Positions 1 through 10,079 are shown, counted from the first letter of the stretch. The stretch: 64,000 nucleotides of DNA from Lophium mytilinum (GCA_010093605.1 MU004184.1:1073897-1137896); one strand, 5' to 3'. The notes: generated by a model not told the origin, from the letters alone. Program-made: numbers and translations.

Positions 1-1
1 C

Positions 2-979
2 CGCATCAGCTCTCTCAAAACAGCCAAATTTCTCTCGCCCTCTAAAATCGTATCGGGAGGCCTCGATATGACCGTCCGCGTATGGAACTACTTCGAGTCC
101 CCATCAGAAGGAAGGACTGGCCTAACCCCAGCCCTCGAGCTATACGGCCACAGACTCGGCGTCGAGTCCCTCGCCGTGCACGCCCCCTCCTCCCGCATCC
201 TCTCCGCCTCTAGCGACACTACTATTAACTTCTGGAGCTCGAAAGCCTCAGACGCGCCCTCTGCACCCGCAGCCCTCCTCCCAAACTCCACCGCTGCCTC
301 CGCAAAACGCCTCAAGCTCTCAAAACCCGCGAATTTGAAAACAGTCGCCCAGCGCGGTCCCCTAGCTACGTTAGCCGGACACACGGCACCTGTCTCTTCA
401 GTGATATTTGCACCAAACGATGCGACGGTGGCGTACTCAGGCTCTCACGACCACACCCTGCGAACATGGGACCTTCCTACTTCTACATTAGTAGACACCC
501 GCACGACATCGCATAGTCTCATGTCCCTCGCCGCCCTACCCACCCTCAACCTGGTAGCAGCCGGCACATCAGCACGACACGTCACTCTCATCGACCCGCG
601 GGCGTCTGCAAAGACTATCGCAGCTCTTACGCTCCGCGGCCATACGAACGCCGTCGTGAGTCTAGCTGTCGATCCAGAGAGTGCGTACGGGCTCGTGAGC
701 GGGAGCCACGACGGTACGTGTCGGATCTGGGATGTGCGGAGCGTGAAGACCACTGCTGGGGATGCGGGAGGTGTTGGCGGGCAGGTGGGAGAGAGTGCGT
801 ATCGGATTGAGCGGGAGAGCGCAGAGGGGAAGAAAGTGCCGAGTTCTGGTGAGGGGGTTAAGGTATTTGGGGTTGCATGGGAAAAAGAAGTGGGCATTGT
901 GAGCGCAGGGGAGGATAAACAGGTGCAGATAAATAAAGGGAGCGGCGGGAGTGCGAGCAGTAGTGGCGGACATGCTTGA
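2..979 (+). CDS. YTM1: Ribosome biogenesis WD40 protein Ytm1 (partial, 5' end outside window)
   Basis: WD40 protein of the Nop7-Erb1-Ytm1 (PeBoW) complex, which acts in the nucleolus in 27S pre-rRNA processing and 60S assembly. The reading frame is open from base 2, upstream of the first in-window ATG at 68, so the gene starts before the window. Visible blades include SGGLDMTVRVW, LSASSDTTINFWS, AYSGSHDHTLRTWD and VSGSHDGTCRIWD. The insert after the INFWS blade (APAALLPN..AKRLKLSK) is typical of fungal Ytm1. The N-terminal UBL domain that binds the Rea1 MIDAS domain must lie outside. The last blade (VSAGEDKQVQIN) is followed by a short Gly/Ser tail and TGA. It converges on TRM112, 252 bp away. 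Confidence 0.9.
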   Translation, partial: RISSLKTAKFLSPSKIVSGGLDMTVRVWNYFESPSEGRTGLTPALELYGHRLGVESLAVHAPSSRILSASSDTTINFWSSKASDAPSAPAALLPNSTAASAKRLKLSKPANLKTVAQRGPLATLAGHTAPVSSVIFAPNDATVAYSGSHDHTLRTWDLPTSTLVDTRTTSHSLMSLAALPTLNLVAAGTSARHVTLIDPRASAKTIAALTLRGHTNAVVSLAVDPESAYGLVSGSHDGTCRIWDVRSVKTTAGDAGGVGGQVGESAYRIERESAEGKKVPSSGEGVKVFGVAWEKEVGIVSAGEDKQVQINKGSGGSASSSGGHA

Positions 980-1231
980 TTTTGATGGGTGATATCTAGA
1001 TACCAATCGGGAGTAACTCAAAATCAAACGCTGACCTTGTCTAAGATGACTCTTCTGAAGCCTGGGTATCTTCTTCTCCTAACTAGCTCGTGAGCCATGC
1101 TCGTTGGGCTATCGTCTCTTTTCTTCCTCTAAAATCCCTTTGCCTTCAAATGGTATCGGTGCCTCAGACTCTCTTCCCCCGGTTTTGCCCCATAATATCG
1201 AATTATTCCCAATTCATGTATTCTGCACCCT

Positions 1232-1763
1232 TCACACCAAATGACTCGGCAGCAAAAAATTCGCTATGCCCTCCTTAACCGCATACTCATGCCCACAACT
1301 CCCACACACCAGCTTCCCCTCTCTGATCGTCGTCTCCAGCAGCACATGATGCAAATCCTTCAGCGTCTGTGTCGGCTCGCCCTCCTCCCCTACCTCCTCT
1401 ATCCCCTCTCCCTCTACTCCATCCGACGGATTGGGCGTGAACAGCTCCCCAGGTTCAGGCGCGGTCGCGGGTAGCTGTGGTAGGCCCAACTATACACAGA
1501 GAGAAGTCAGCATTGGACCTGGGTGGGAGGGCGGGACCTCCTCTGGGACTGGGTAAATCTCCCCCGGGACTACTTACGTCCTGACACAGCGTCCTCAACG
1601 CCTCCCACTCAACCCGTGGTAGTATGTTCCTCACAAACAGCGGCGATAGCTCCACCTCTACGATCTCGAGCTCCGCGTCTTTCGGGTGCAGGGGGAAGGC
1701 GGCGTTAGTGGCTTTGCAGGCTTTGCGGGCGCAGGTGAGGAAGTTGAGGGTGAGGAGTTTCAT
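1232..1763 (-). CDS. TRM112: Multifunctional methyltransferase activator Trm112 (2 exons)
   Basis: Small zinc-binding subunit that activates the methyltransferases Trm9, Trm11, Mtq2 and Bud23, acting on tRNA, eRF1 and 18S rRNA. Exon 1 is 1763..1578 (62 codons: MKLLTLNFLTCARKACK... to LRTLCQD). Exon 2 is 1489..1232 (LGLPQLP... to ANFLLPSHLV, stop). The 88-nt intron has a GTAAGT donor and TATAG acceptor. Product is 147 aa, in the family size range. The C-terminal block EGKLVCGSCGHEYAVKEG gives the second cysteine pair of the zinc site; the Cys in NFLTC belongs to the first. The acidic stretch around residues 85-100 is the variable linker. Its end faces YTM1, so two ribosome/translation genes are convergent. 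Confidence 0.94.
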
Positions 1764-2493
1764 TTTATATTTGCAAAGGCTGGTTTCGTGGTTTGGTTTC
1801 GGGGGAGCCGGGAGGGTGGTAAGATCGGTTAAAACCGTTGAAAACAGTAATTTGGGGAGTGAGGTGGATTGGGTAGTAAATAGATTGAGTGTATTGGGGG
1901 AGGGGTGGTACCTAGGTAATTCACGATGGCGGGGGCGCTGCGATTTTTTTGGTGTGGCTTTCCCGCGTGGCGGTGCGTGAAAGCTTGTTTCCCCGCGTTG
2001 CGCTAGGCTGGATATGGAGGGGGAAGTTGTTTATTTTCACGACTCGGGAGTGAGGACATCGGGTCATAGGTTCAGTAGTGAGAGGTGATGGTTTGCAGAT
2101 CGATCATGATGGAAACTCTGTACGTAAAGTAGCTCACAGATCCCTAGCTCTGAATAAATTGATGTCAGAACAGGATTGTTTAGTGAGTGTAGCGATGGAA
2201 ATTATGGTCTGTAAGAGCCAGATCACAAACATGAAGTAGTTGTAGTAGAACAAACCGAAAGAGTATGATTGACGTCCGACGCTTCCTTTTATACAGCGCA
2301 CAATCCCACCCCGAAAATGCCCAATGCCAGCTCAATCTACTGTGACAAGACCCTTCACGAACGTCATCCCCAAAATGCACACCTCCAACGCAAGTTTGGA
2401 ACGATAATTACACACATACACTACAGGTACAAACCTGTCTTACTCAAACGCCTTGAAATGCCATTTCGACGCTTCACACATTCACTCCCTCGC
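1764..2493. other. Intergenic region between TRM112 start and exonuclease gene stop
   Basis: A 730-bp stretch holding the TRM112 promoter and the 3' end of the large exonuclease gene on the same strand. I see no supported gene here; short open frames on both strands lack codon structure. Confidence 0.5.
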
Positions 2494-5400
2494 TCAACCC
2501 GTCTCTAAATCTCCTACGTCCTCCACACCTAACGTGCGCAGAATCCTCCAATACCGCTGTGTGACCACCTTGCTCGGCATTGTCTTCAGCAAAACCTTAA
2601 TTCGCTCTTCCTTAAATGGTAGCTGTTCTAGCATCACCGCCGAGAGGATGTAGTTGCTGACCGTCGAGGTTGCGAGCGGCGGGTCTCGAAGCACTGCCGC
2701 CACTTCTGCTAGGGAGAGATTCTGCTCGTGCCACAACGCATATGCGCGCATTTGACCCGAGGTCGCTATGGGTTGCCGGTGCATGGGCATGGCGGCATGC
2801 CAGGCGTCGAGCCAGAAGTTGGCGAGTTCGAGGGCAGACGTAGGGGAGGAGGCTGGGGGGTCTTGGGAGGTCGAGAGGTTGACGCGGCCGATCTGCTTCG
2901 TGACAGCGGCGACACCCTCGCCTGAAAACTCGCTAGAGGTGTCAAAGTCCTCGTCCATCGACTCTTCTTCCTCCCACGGTGTCTGTTCCGGGGGAAGTGC
3001 GGGTTCGACTGACACAGCGCTCAAGCCTTGCAATCGAACACGGCCGACGCGCTTGGTAGGGGGAGCGACGAGCTCCTCTTCGGACACCTCGTCGGAAAGC
3101 TCGTCTTCTGGAAGATCGAGCGATGACGATGTCTCTTCGTCCGATTCCTCAATGGCTTCTTGCTCTTCAAGCGCCGACTGGTAATCATCCGACTCCTCTT
3201 CTTCCTCCTCGTCTAACACCACGGCTACCTTTCTCGATTTGTATTTCCTCACAACCACGCCCTCTGCAAGCGCAATCGGCAAGCCCAGCTCCGCACACTG
3301 CGGCCTCGGTGGCGTCGGCCTCAGCTTCTTCCTCTTCGCTTCCAGCACATCAAACAGCCTGACCCCAGCATACGCGTCACTCGCCGCGTACCTCATCTGA
3401 TCAATCAGTAGCGGCTTGCTCCAATCGCTCTCCCTTACGGCGCCCTTATTCAAGGGCAGCTGCAGATGCTCTGCCACCTGGTTCGCCAGCGAGACGAGCA
3501 TGCGATTGACCTTCTCAGGCTCGTCTTTGGAGAACTTGACGAGTTTGTACAAGTGGCTCAGCTCGAAGACACCCCTCGCTTCGACGCCGAGGAATTTTCG
3601 GAGCCGAGTGAAGTCGCTCTTGACGGCGACGCCAGTTTTCAGGATGGCTGGATTTTCGAGTATCGTCTTGATGGTGGGCGGGAGGAGCTCGTCCGCTGTG
3701 GTGCCCTTGAACAAGGAGATGTGGAACAGCGCGATGCGATTTTCGCTGGCAAGTTGGATGAGCGAGGCATTCCCCTTGATCCCAGCCGCGGCCGACGCAT
3801 TCGGCTTCCACTCGATGTCGAACCCGAGTACCTGCTCGTCCACGAAGTATTGCGCTACTGTCTCCGCCACCTCCATGTTGCGGCAGTAATGGAGATCAAT
3901 CTTCTCGTCGTTGGGCCCGCGGTACATCGTGTAGCTCCATGAAGAGCCATCGACGTTAGATTTAGATGTGTTCATGGCTGCGCGGAGTGTTTCTCTTGGT
4001 ATTTGGTAGGTAAGCGGGATGTGCTTTTCCACGTCCTCGCTATCTGAGTCTGATGCATTGTCGTCGCTAGACGCTTCGTCGTCGCTGGGAGGCTCGTTAT
4101 CGCCCATGTTGCCTTCATCGTCGCCTTGGGAGCTAGAGCTGAGAGAGTTTGGATCGTTGTCGTTGCCGGCGCTCTCTTGGCCTTGATTTATTTCGTGGTC
4201 GCTACCGTCGTTTTCTCGGCCTTGAGTGACTTCGCCCTCGTTGCGATCATGATCACGGCCCTGGGCGCTTGATAATGGGGAATTCTGGCTTTCTTGTGTT
4301 CCTTCTTCAAGTGGACCTGCAACAGGTGCTTCTTGCATGCTTTGCCAAGTTTCGTTCATCGAACCCCAAGGTGCTGGATAGGCCGACGCGTCTTGCTCTG
4401 CTGAGCCCCAGAACGTGCTTCCTTGCTCCTGATACCCAGTAAGCTTGTCTTGATGAATGAACCCCCAGCTCATTGCACTACCCAAAGGATCTTGCGCACC
4501 AGATTCTAAAGCAGGCGGCTCAAGCGTTTGGTACCTGTCAAGGTTATCCTGATTTACGGGGGTCGAACTTGGTTTTATAGTGTCCCATGACCCTCCACTG
4601 CTGCCTAGCTCCTGAACAGGTGACGTAGGTGGCGTCTGCTTCACGGTGACCTTCTCATTCACCAAGCGCGACACTGTCGGACTCTCTGGGTCCACTAAAT
4701 TTGACATATTCGGGGAAGACTGTGGGGTCTCGCGGCTGTCTCGTTCATCTACCAGGTTCGCGGAATCTTTCATGTGCTTTGGAGAACGTGGGGTATTCAA
4801 ATCGTTACCAGGATGTGGTGTTCTCATGCTGTGTGTTGGTGAGAATTTGAGGCCGCCGTTGGCGTTCACGTCATCCGACTTCACCTCCGCCCAAGTGTGA
4901 GCCCCTTTGATCTGCACGATAGGACTAGCGCGATGTGAATATGATCGCTTCTGCGAGGGAAATGCCTGGACTGATCGACTCCGCCTTATCCGGAACGGTA
5001 TTGTATCAAACGGCTTTGGAGTTGTGTTGGCGGTAGTAGAATAAGGGAGTTGCGAATCAACGGAGTTGCTCAACGATCCAGTCATTCTCTTCGAATCGGT
5101 ATTGGGTGCAGTGTTTTCAGACGTAATTGCTGCACCGCGCTCGCTTCTCACAGAAGCAAGTGCCTTCTTAAGCTCTGCCAGCTCTTTGGCCTCCTCACTG
5201 AACCGCTCAAACCTCTCTCTCTCGTCTTGGATTTGCTTCTCAATCGCGATCTCTTGCCGGAGCCGTTTGACCTCCCTTTCCATGTCATCAGCATCTCTCT
5301 TTCTTCGATCTCTTTCTGCCTCTAGCTTCTGATGGTCTACTGGGTTTTCATCGTCCGTCGCCTTCTTCTGGTCAAGACCTATTTTGGCCTTGAAGTCCTT

Positions 5401-8400
5401 GAAGTACGCATCAATCGATAAATCGTTAGTTGGCACCCCCGCGGCTAATGAGGTCGCCGTTGGTCTTTTCGGATCCCGCTGTCCAGCAGCCGCCGATAGC
5501 TGGGTTCCAAGCCTTGGTTCTATAGTTCCAATGGTTGGGTTTCCAGCGGGCACATCCGTCGCAACCGAAATAGACCCAGGACTTCGCAACACACTGTCCT
5601 TTTTTTGCTGTTTGCGTGCTACATGAGCTGCCCAAGCAGCCCATTCCGGGGTCTCATCCCCGGGACTTCGTGGCATCCTATACTTATCTTGCTGATAGGA
5701 TGCCACGTCCCGGGCTTCATCCCCGAGGTCTGTATTCACTGTTCTGATCTTCGGGGTTGCATCAGGTGCCTCTGTGACACCCAACCCCTCCTTCAAGCTT
5801 CGCGAAGGAGGCAAAGACTTGCTTTCCGGCGCGGCGTCGTTTTTGAAGTGTTGCGCGTAGTACGCGATCGCGTTCTGGTCGCGGATCTCTGCAGAGTTCG
5901 GCTCCATTTGCTCTTCTTGCTCGTGTGCAAGCTGCTTTGCAGCCTCACGTTTAGCCTCTTTAATGGCCTTCGTTCGGATTCTCCGCGTCCTTAAGTTTGA
6001 GGAGCTCCGCCTTTTCTTTCTCTTTGTCTTCACCGCCTCCTCGTTCTCTGGTCCCTGCTGAGCTTCCATCTCTCCGTGCTTCTCTCTTTCTGACTCGGCC
6101 TCCGACTGTCCTCGATTGCCCGATTCGAATCCTTGCTGACTGGCTAATGTACCCCATCCGCCGGATGAATCGGGCAAGGCGACTATAGTATCAGGGTCGA
6201 GTCGCTGCAATATCCTCGGCATCTTCACAGCATAGGCACCTTTGTTAGGCAATAACGATTGCCACGTAGAGCCGTGATCAGATACAGACTCCGACGGGTC
6301 TGACGCATACGACGCGAGAGGAACCTGCTGAGAGCGTGAATCTGGCTGAGCGACCACGACATCTGGCTGCAGAGTCTTCGACGCCTCCGCTGAAAGAGAA
6401 TCCCACTCGGATGAAGTTTGCGAGGATCCAGGGGTATCATTCTGGTTTGATGAAGCCAGCCAAGCATCCATAACTTGCACTTGTGCTTGCCTATTCGAAG
6501 TTCGCGATGATGCTTGCGAAGGCTGAGATTTGTGCGTCGGAGAGTTGTCTTTTTCGTGCAATTGGCCCTTTTGCTGTTTTCGTGCAACCGACCTTACTTT
6601 CGAGCAGTCAGCTCGGATATGGCCATATTGCCCACCTATCAAAACGTTAATTAGAAGCTGCACCCGAAAACCCTTCCTGTACGTACACTTATGGCATCGA
6701 ATAGACTCCAACTCTTTCATCTGCTGGCTCTTTCGCAGAACTGGAGAAGAGGCCTGGGCCTTCGCCTGGCGCGCCGTCTTCGCTGCTACCCGAGTTGCGG
6801 TGCTCTTCGCCGGCCTTCGTTTCTGCTCTACAAATTGCGAGAGGACCTCGACTCGGCGGTTTTGGCGCGACGAGCGCAGAACGGACCGCGCATTCTTCCT
6901 AAGCACTGGGGCGTATGCTTCCATCTCCTTGATCACCTCGGGATCTTGCTCTCTCATATGCAACATCGATTCGAATTCGCCGATTTCATGGAACGGGTGT
7001 CGATTTTTGGTGTTGTATAGTTCAGTCAAAAAGCTGTTATACCGCCGGAATCGATCTGTCCCGATCTTCGCTATGTCATCCCTTAAGAAACTTTTGAGGT
7101 CGTAATGAGACTTGGAGACATTATATTTGTACAGCTTGAAGGGAAGCAGTATGCGTTCACTCGCGAGTTCTGCATAGCAATTACTGGCTAGAAACAAAGA
7201 CATAGGCACGTTTCGCGCGAAGTCCGCGAAGCTCATAGCCCCATGGAAGTGTGCTGTATAAATAGACGTGAACTGGACGATGACTTGTTTGAGACCCTTC
7301 GAGTCGACCATCTCGGTTATTGCTCTAAGATGTGATATCTCCAAACTTCTCACAAGTTGGTATTTGTGGACATCAGGACACCTTCTAGCAACTAGGTCTA
7401 AAATATCCGAGGCTATATCTTTCAAGGTTTCCCACAAATTCGATATTCGCGAGTCCAACACGATCCATAAAGCATGGGCTTGGCGGCGGGCTGGACTAAG
7501 GACAGCTGCCTTATATCGATGAAATCTTGTAAGCTTGCGGCTCTCGTGTGCGTAGGTCCAGAAGATTTTATTACGATAAGCAGTTACGTCAGCACAGCCA
7601 CGCCAGTAAATCGCCATGTCGGCATGGTACTTCATCATCTTGTCAGGAGAAATTTCCGGTCGGCCTCCCAGCGTCAACTTTGATGGAAGGGCTCTGCCAA
7701 TGAACTGCGAGCAGTCCTTCTGCCGATAGAGATGGTAACGGGACAAACCAGCGATAAGTCTCAAAACTTCTGAACGTTTGAGCTTGTATTCATAGAACAA
7801 GTCTTTATAGCTTTCGTATGAATCCCGAGCCTCGGCTCTGACTCCTTGTTCGTACTGGCCTCTGTATTCTTCCGCTTTTTGGATTTCCCGTGTGATATCT
7901 GCTTGCTGGGGAGATGGTTGCAGCTGCCTCGGTGCTCGCATTGCCTTCTCGTGATCTATCCTCTCGTGAATTTTCCGCATCTCACGGAGCTCTGCATTCC
8001 GGCGGACTTCGATACGCCGTTTCTGCTTGGCTGCTCGCCTCTTCAGGCTAGCTTGAAGCGCTTGCTGAGTCTCAGCCTTGCTGAGCTCTTGCTGTGCGAG
8101 CTTGGCTGTCTTGTCTTCCGGCTCTTTGGGCAATACCATGTGCTTCTTGGCAGCCAGCTTTTCCCGCCAATCCAACGTATTGTTTGATGTAGCTTTTATG
8201 AGTTCTGAATCCCTAACCGACGGCTTCGTCTCCCGTATCCGCAGGTCGAAGATGCCGCCTTTCTTTGCTGTCGTCGAGGTGTTACTACTTTTAGAAGTAG
8301 CAGGTTCGCGTTTTGCCTCAATCTGCTCCAGGAAGCCTTGCAAGCTAGAGCTCAGGGTATACATGATACCAGCAAACATGTCTCCACTGGCTGTTTCCTC

Positions 8401-8961
8401 GACTTGAGACTTCCACGAAGATTGCTTCCCTGATGTGGCCACCTTCTCACTGCGCAGAGGCGCACTCATCGCTGGCGTCGAAAGTTCTGACGCCACAGTC
8501 TGTTTCGGCCTAACCACAGTTTGGTTCGCCCTGCCCACAATCACCTGGCTCTTCTCCATGGCTTTTCGTTCGGCGGGAACAGGTGTATTGTCCCTCGGTA
8601 CCGCCGCCATTTTGACCACACTTCGTACTTCTTGCTTGGCTTTGGCGGCTTTGGCGTTTGCGATCATCTGCGACATGGACAGACTAGCATAGCCCGCCGT
8701 GAAGACAATGCCATGCGAAGAGTTCCATATTTCCGGGAGCGACTTGGGCCGATTGTCAGAACAGACGAATGCAGGCGGGACAGTGGTACTGGGAGACGGT
8801 GGGCCATGGGCGCTCAGGGAGGTAGCTCTAGTGTTCGCAAATGCATCAGCTCCTGCTGTATGAATTGGGAAAGGACCGTCCCACCCATGGCCTTGCCATT
8901 GGATGCTGTCTATTTCATCGTGTCCTCGTGCTGGATGCCAATGCAAAACTTGTGTTGCCAT
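2494..8961 (-). CDS. Giant WRN-type 3'-5' exonuclease with CCHC zinc knuckle (2 exons)
   Basis: Predicted 2138-aa protein in two exons, 8961..6687 and 6635..2494. The 51-nt intron (GTACGT donor, GATAG acceptor) keeps frame and has no stop. Removing it joins CHKC to GQYGHIRADC, making a perfect CX2CX4HX4C zinc knuckle at about residue 754. N-terminal to this is a helical, basic region (about residues 270-740). Long acidic, low-complexity linkers follow. A DEDDy WRN-like exonuclease domain starts at about residue 1690: FDIEW carries the first D/E pair, VAVKSDFTRLRKFLG the next D, and YAASDAYAGVRLFDVL the last D with the Tyr. A helix-turn-helix-like module ends the protein (LSLAEVAAVL... near residue 2065). 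No RecQ helicase domain is present. The open frame reaches 9120 but without an ATG there; ATG 8961 was chosen for its ACACCATGG context, with 9033 an alternative. Likely a nuclear nucleic-acid exonuclease; the substrate is unknown. It could in principle be two neighbouring genes fused by annotation, but the frame is continuous. Confidence 0.8.
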   Translation of the reverse strand: MATQVLHWHPARGHDEIDSIQWQGHGWDGPFPIHTAGADAFANTRATSLSAHGPPSPSTTVPPAFVCSDNRPKSLPEIWNSSHGIVFTAGYASLSMSQMIANAKAAKAKQEVRSVVKMAAVPRDNTPVPAERKAMEKSQVIVGRANQTVVRPKQTVASELSTPAMSAPLRSEKVATSGKQSSWKSQVEETASGDMFAGIMYTLSSSLQGFLEQIEAKREPATSKSSNTSTTAKKGGIFDLRIRETKPSVRDSELIKATSNNTLDWREKLAAKKHMVLPKEPEDKTAKLAQQELSKAETQQALQASLKRRAAKQKRRIEVRRNAELREMRKIHERIDHEKAMRAPRQLQPSPQQADITREIQKAEEYRGQYEQGVRAEARDSYESYKDLFYEYKLKRSEVLRLIAGLSRYHLYRQKDCSQFIGRALPSKLTLGGRPEISPDKMMKYHADMAIYWRGCADVTAYRNKIFWTYAHESRKLTRFHRYKAAVLSPARRQAHALWIVLDSRISNLWETLKDIASDILDLVARRCPDVHKYQLVRSLEISHLRAITEMVDSKGLKQVIVQFTSIYTAHFHGAMSFADFARNVPMSLFLASNCYAELASERILLPFKLYKYNVSKSHYDLKSFLRDDIAKIGTDRFRRYNSFLTELYNTKNRHPFHEIGEFESMLHMREQDPEVIKEMEAYAPVLRKNARSVLRSSRQNRRVEVLSQFVEQKRRPAKSTATRVAAKTARQAKAQASSPVLRKSQQMKELESIRCHKCTYRKGFRVQLLINVLIGGQYGHIRADCSKVRSVARKQQKGQLHEKDNSPTHKSQPSQASSRTSNRQAQVQVMDAWLASSNQNDTPGSSQTSSEWDSLSAEASKTLQPDVVVAQPDSRSQQVPLASYASDPSESVSDHGSTWQSLLPNKGAYAVKMPRILQRLDPDTIVALPDSSGGWGTLASQQGFESGNRGQSEAESEREKHGEMEAQQGPENEEAVKTKRKKRRSSSNLRTRRIRTKAIKEAKREAAKQLAHEQEEQMEPNSAEIRDQNAIAYYAQHFKNDAAPESKSLPPSRSLKEGLGVTEAPDATPKIRTVNTDLGDEARDVASYQQDKYRMPRSPGDETPEWAAWAAHVARKQQKKDSVLRSPGSISVATDVPAGNPTIGTIEPRLGTQLSAAAGQRDPKRPTATSLAAGVPTNDLSIDAYFKDFKAKIGLDQKKATDDENPVDHQKLEAERDRRKRDADDMEREVKRLRQEIAIEKQIQDERERFERFSEEAKELAELKKALASVRSERGAAITSENTAPNTDSKRMTGSLSNSVDSQLPYSTTANTTPKPFDTIPFRIRRSRSVQAFPSQKRSYSHRASPIVQIKGAHTWAEVKSDDVNANGGLKFSPTHSMRTPHPGNDLNTPRSPKHMKDSANLVDERDSRETPQSSPNMSNLVDPESPTVSRLVNEKVTVKQTPPTSPVQELGSSGGSWDTIKPSSTPVNQDNLDRYQTLEPPALESGAQDPLGSAMSWGFIHQDKLTGYQEQGSTFWGSAEQDASAYPAPWGSMNETWQSMQEAPVAGPLEEGTQESQNSPLSSAQGRDHDRNEGEVTQGRENDGSDHEINQGQESAGNDNDPNSLSSSSQGDDEGNMGDNEPPSDDEASSDDNASDSDSEDVEKHIPLTYQIPRETLRAAMNTSKSNVDGSSWSYTMYRGPNDEKIDLHYCRNMEVAETVAQYFVDEQVLGFDIEWKPNASAAAGIKGNASLIQLASENRIALFHISLFKGTTADELLPPTIKTILENPAILKTGVAVKSDFTRLRKFLGVEARGVFELSHLYKLVKFSKDEPEKVNRMLVSLANQVAEHLQLPLNKGAVRESDWSKPLLIDQMRYAASDAYAGVRLFDVLEAKRKKLRPTPPRPQCAELGLPIALAEGVVVRKYKSRKVAVVLDEEEEEESDDYQSALEEQEAIEESDEETSSSLDLPEDELSDEVSEEELVAPPTKRVGRVRLQGLSAVSVEPALPPEQTPWEEEESMDEDFDTSSEFSGEGVAAVTKQIGRVNLSTSQDPPASSPTSALELANFWLDAWHAAMPMHRQPIATSGQMRAYALWHEQNLSLAEVAAVLRDPPLATSTVSNYILSAVMLEQLPFKEERIKVLLKTMPSKVVTQRYWRILRTLGVEDVGDLETG
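6636..6686 (-). other. 51-nt frame-preserving intron inside the zinc knuckle
   Basis: Donor GTACGT directly follows the T of the second knuckle Cys codon, and the acceptor GATAG precedes GTGGGCAATATGGC. The intron is 17 codons without a stop, so an unspliced mRNA stays open but separates the Cys pair from the His/Cys half of the zinc site. Confidence 0.85.
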
Positions 8962-9329
8962 GGTGTTGGGCTCGCTGGCCCTGATGGCGACTGCTCCGGC
9001 GCGTGGGAAGGAGGGGCGGTATTTGAGACGCATGGCGCTCCATGGCAGATATGCAGCGCAAGAGGCACCAATGCTCGCCTGGGGGGCACTCGGGGGCGCG
9101 AGGAGGAGTCTGAGAAGCACTGGCTGGCGAAGTGATGCACTGCCAGGAGCTCTTCAGATGAAGACAGTCAAAAGTTCGACCTAAGCGACGCGGTTTACTT
9201 CCGCGCCAAGCCTCACCTCTTTCCCGCAGCCAACCACCGCTTCACCACCATCAACCTCGAAACACGCCCTTATCGAATTCACAGCACATCCTCGCGAGGG
9301 GACGGCTAGACCAGTCTACAGCAGCAATC
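8962..9329. promoter_or_regulatory. Bidirectional promoter region, exonuclease / LSM5
   Basis: A 368-bp interval between two divergent start codons, so both promoters must lie here or overlap it. No individual element was identified with confidence. Confidence 0.5.
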
Positions 9330-9768
9330 ATGCCCGAGATTCCAGTCAGCTCATCGCAGAGCACAGCGCTGTTGCCGCTCGGTACGTCTACTATGCCACA
9401 ATAAACCCTGGCCGCCACTAACGAACGCATAGAACTCATTGACAGATGCGTCGGCTCTAAGATTTGGGTCATCATGAAGGGAGACAAAGGTTCGTCCTGG
9501 ATCTCACAGCCAGTTAGCTCTACTTACTGACAGTTGCAACAGAATTCTCAGGCACACTACTAGGATTCGACGACTATGTCAACATGGTGCTTGAGGATGT
9601 GACGGAGATCGACTACGACGGCGCCTCGACAAAACTGCCGAAAATTCTTCTAAACGGCAACAACGTGTGCATGGTAAGGTCCCGCGCTTCACATATCAAA
9701 CGAACTTCGCTCACTAATTTCTCGTACAGTTGATTCCTGGAGGTGGCCCTGAGGCCATGGACAGCTAG
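9330..9768 (+). CDS. LSM5: U6 snRNA-associated Sm-like protein LSm5 (4 exons)
   Basis: Sm-fold subunit of the Lsm2-8 ring on U6 snRNA and the Lsm1-7 ring in mRNA decapping. Exons 9330..9381, 9433..9489, 9543..9673 and 9730..9768 sum to 279 nt, giving 92 aa. Introns are 51, 53 and 56 nt with GT..AG ends. Sm motif 1 runs from [36 protein letters not shown] (given here only as a guide; the DDYVN turn is the key). Sm motif 2 is [14 protein letters not shown]. Length and motifs match LSm5 (91 aa in human). The C-terminal tail is the short PEAMDS. Start chosen at the first in-frame ATG, followed by a short polar leader before the N-terminal helix LLPLELIDRC. Confidence 0.95.
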
Positions 9769-10002
9769 CGCACCCATGAACTGCATGTGTCTTGATTTGG
9801 GAGTCTATCGGCGTACCGAATAGGTATAGCCTAACGAACACATAGAAAATACAACCTACCTCTCAAATTCCGTGAATCTGCCTTGTGAATTCCTGAACTC
9901 ATAGACTGATGGATCGTGGCCATTGTCCTGGGGCCCTGGCTGCGCTAGAAGACACCTCAGCACGTATCAAAACTGAATGTTGACGATGTAAAGGTTTGAT
10001 GG

Positions 10003-10079
10003 CTTTAAATCAGGACTATATTGAGTTCACGTGACCAGCCACCCTAGTTGAATCCGATATACCTAGTCCTGATTCAAAG
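10003..10079. repeat. Short inverted repeat (about 18-bp arms, 35-bp loop)
   Basis: Left arm CTTTAAATCAGGACTA and right arm TAGTCCTGATTCAAAG are near-perfect reverse complements, with a CACGTG palindrome in the loop. It may be a small MITE relic or a hairpin in the LSM5 downstream region. Confidence 0.6.

Noticed and set aside
2728-3942. Plus-strand open frames opposite the exonuclease gene
   Set aside because: They are mirror frames of the acidic, low-complexity C-terminal coding sequence and show no domain.
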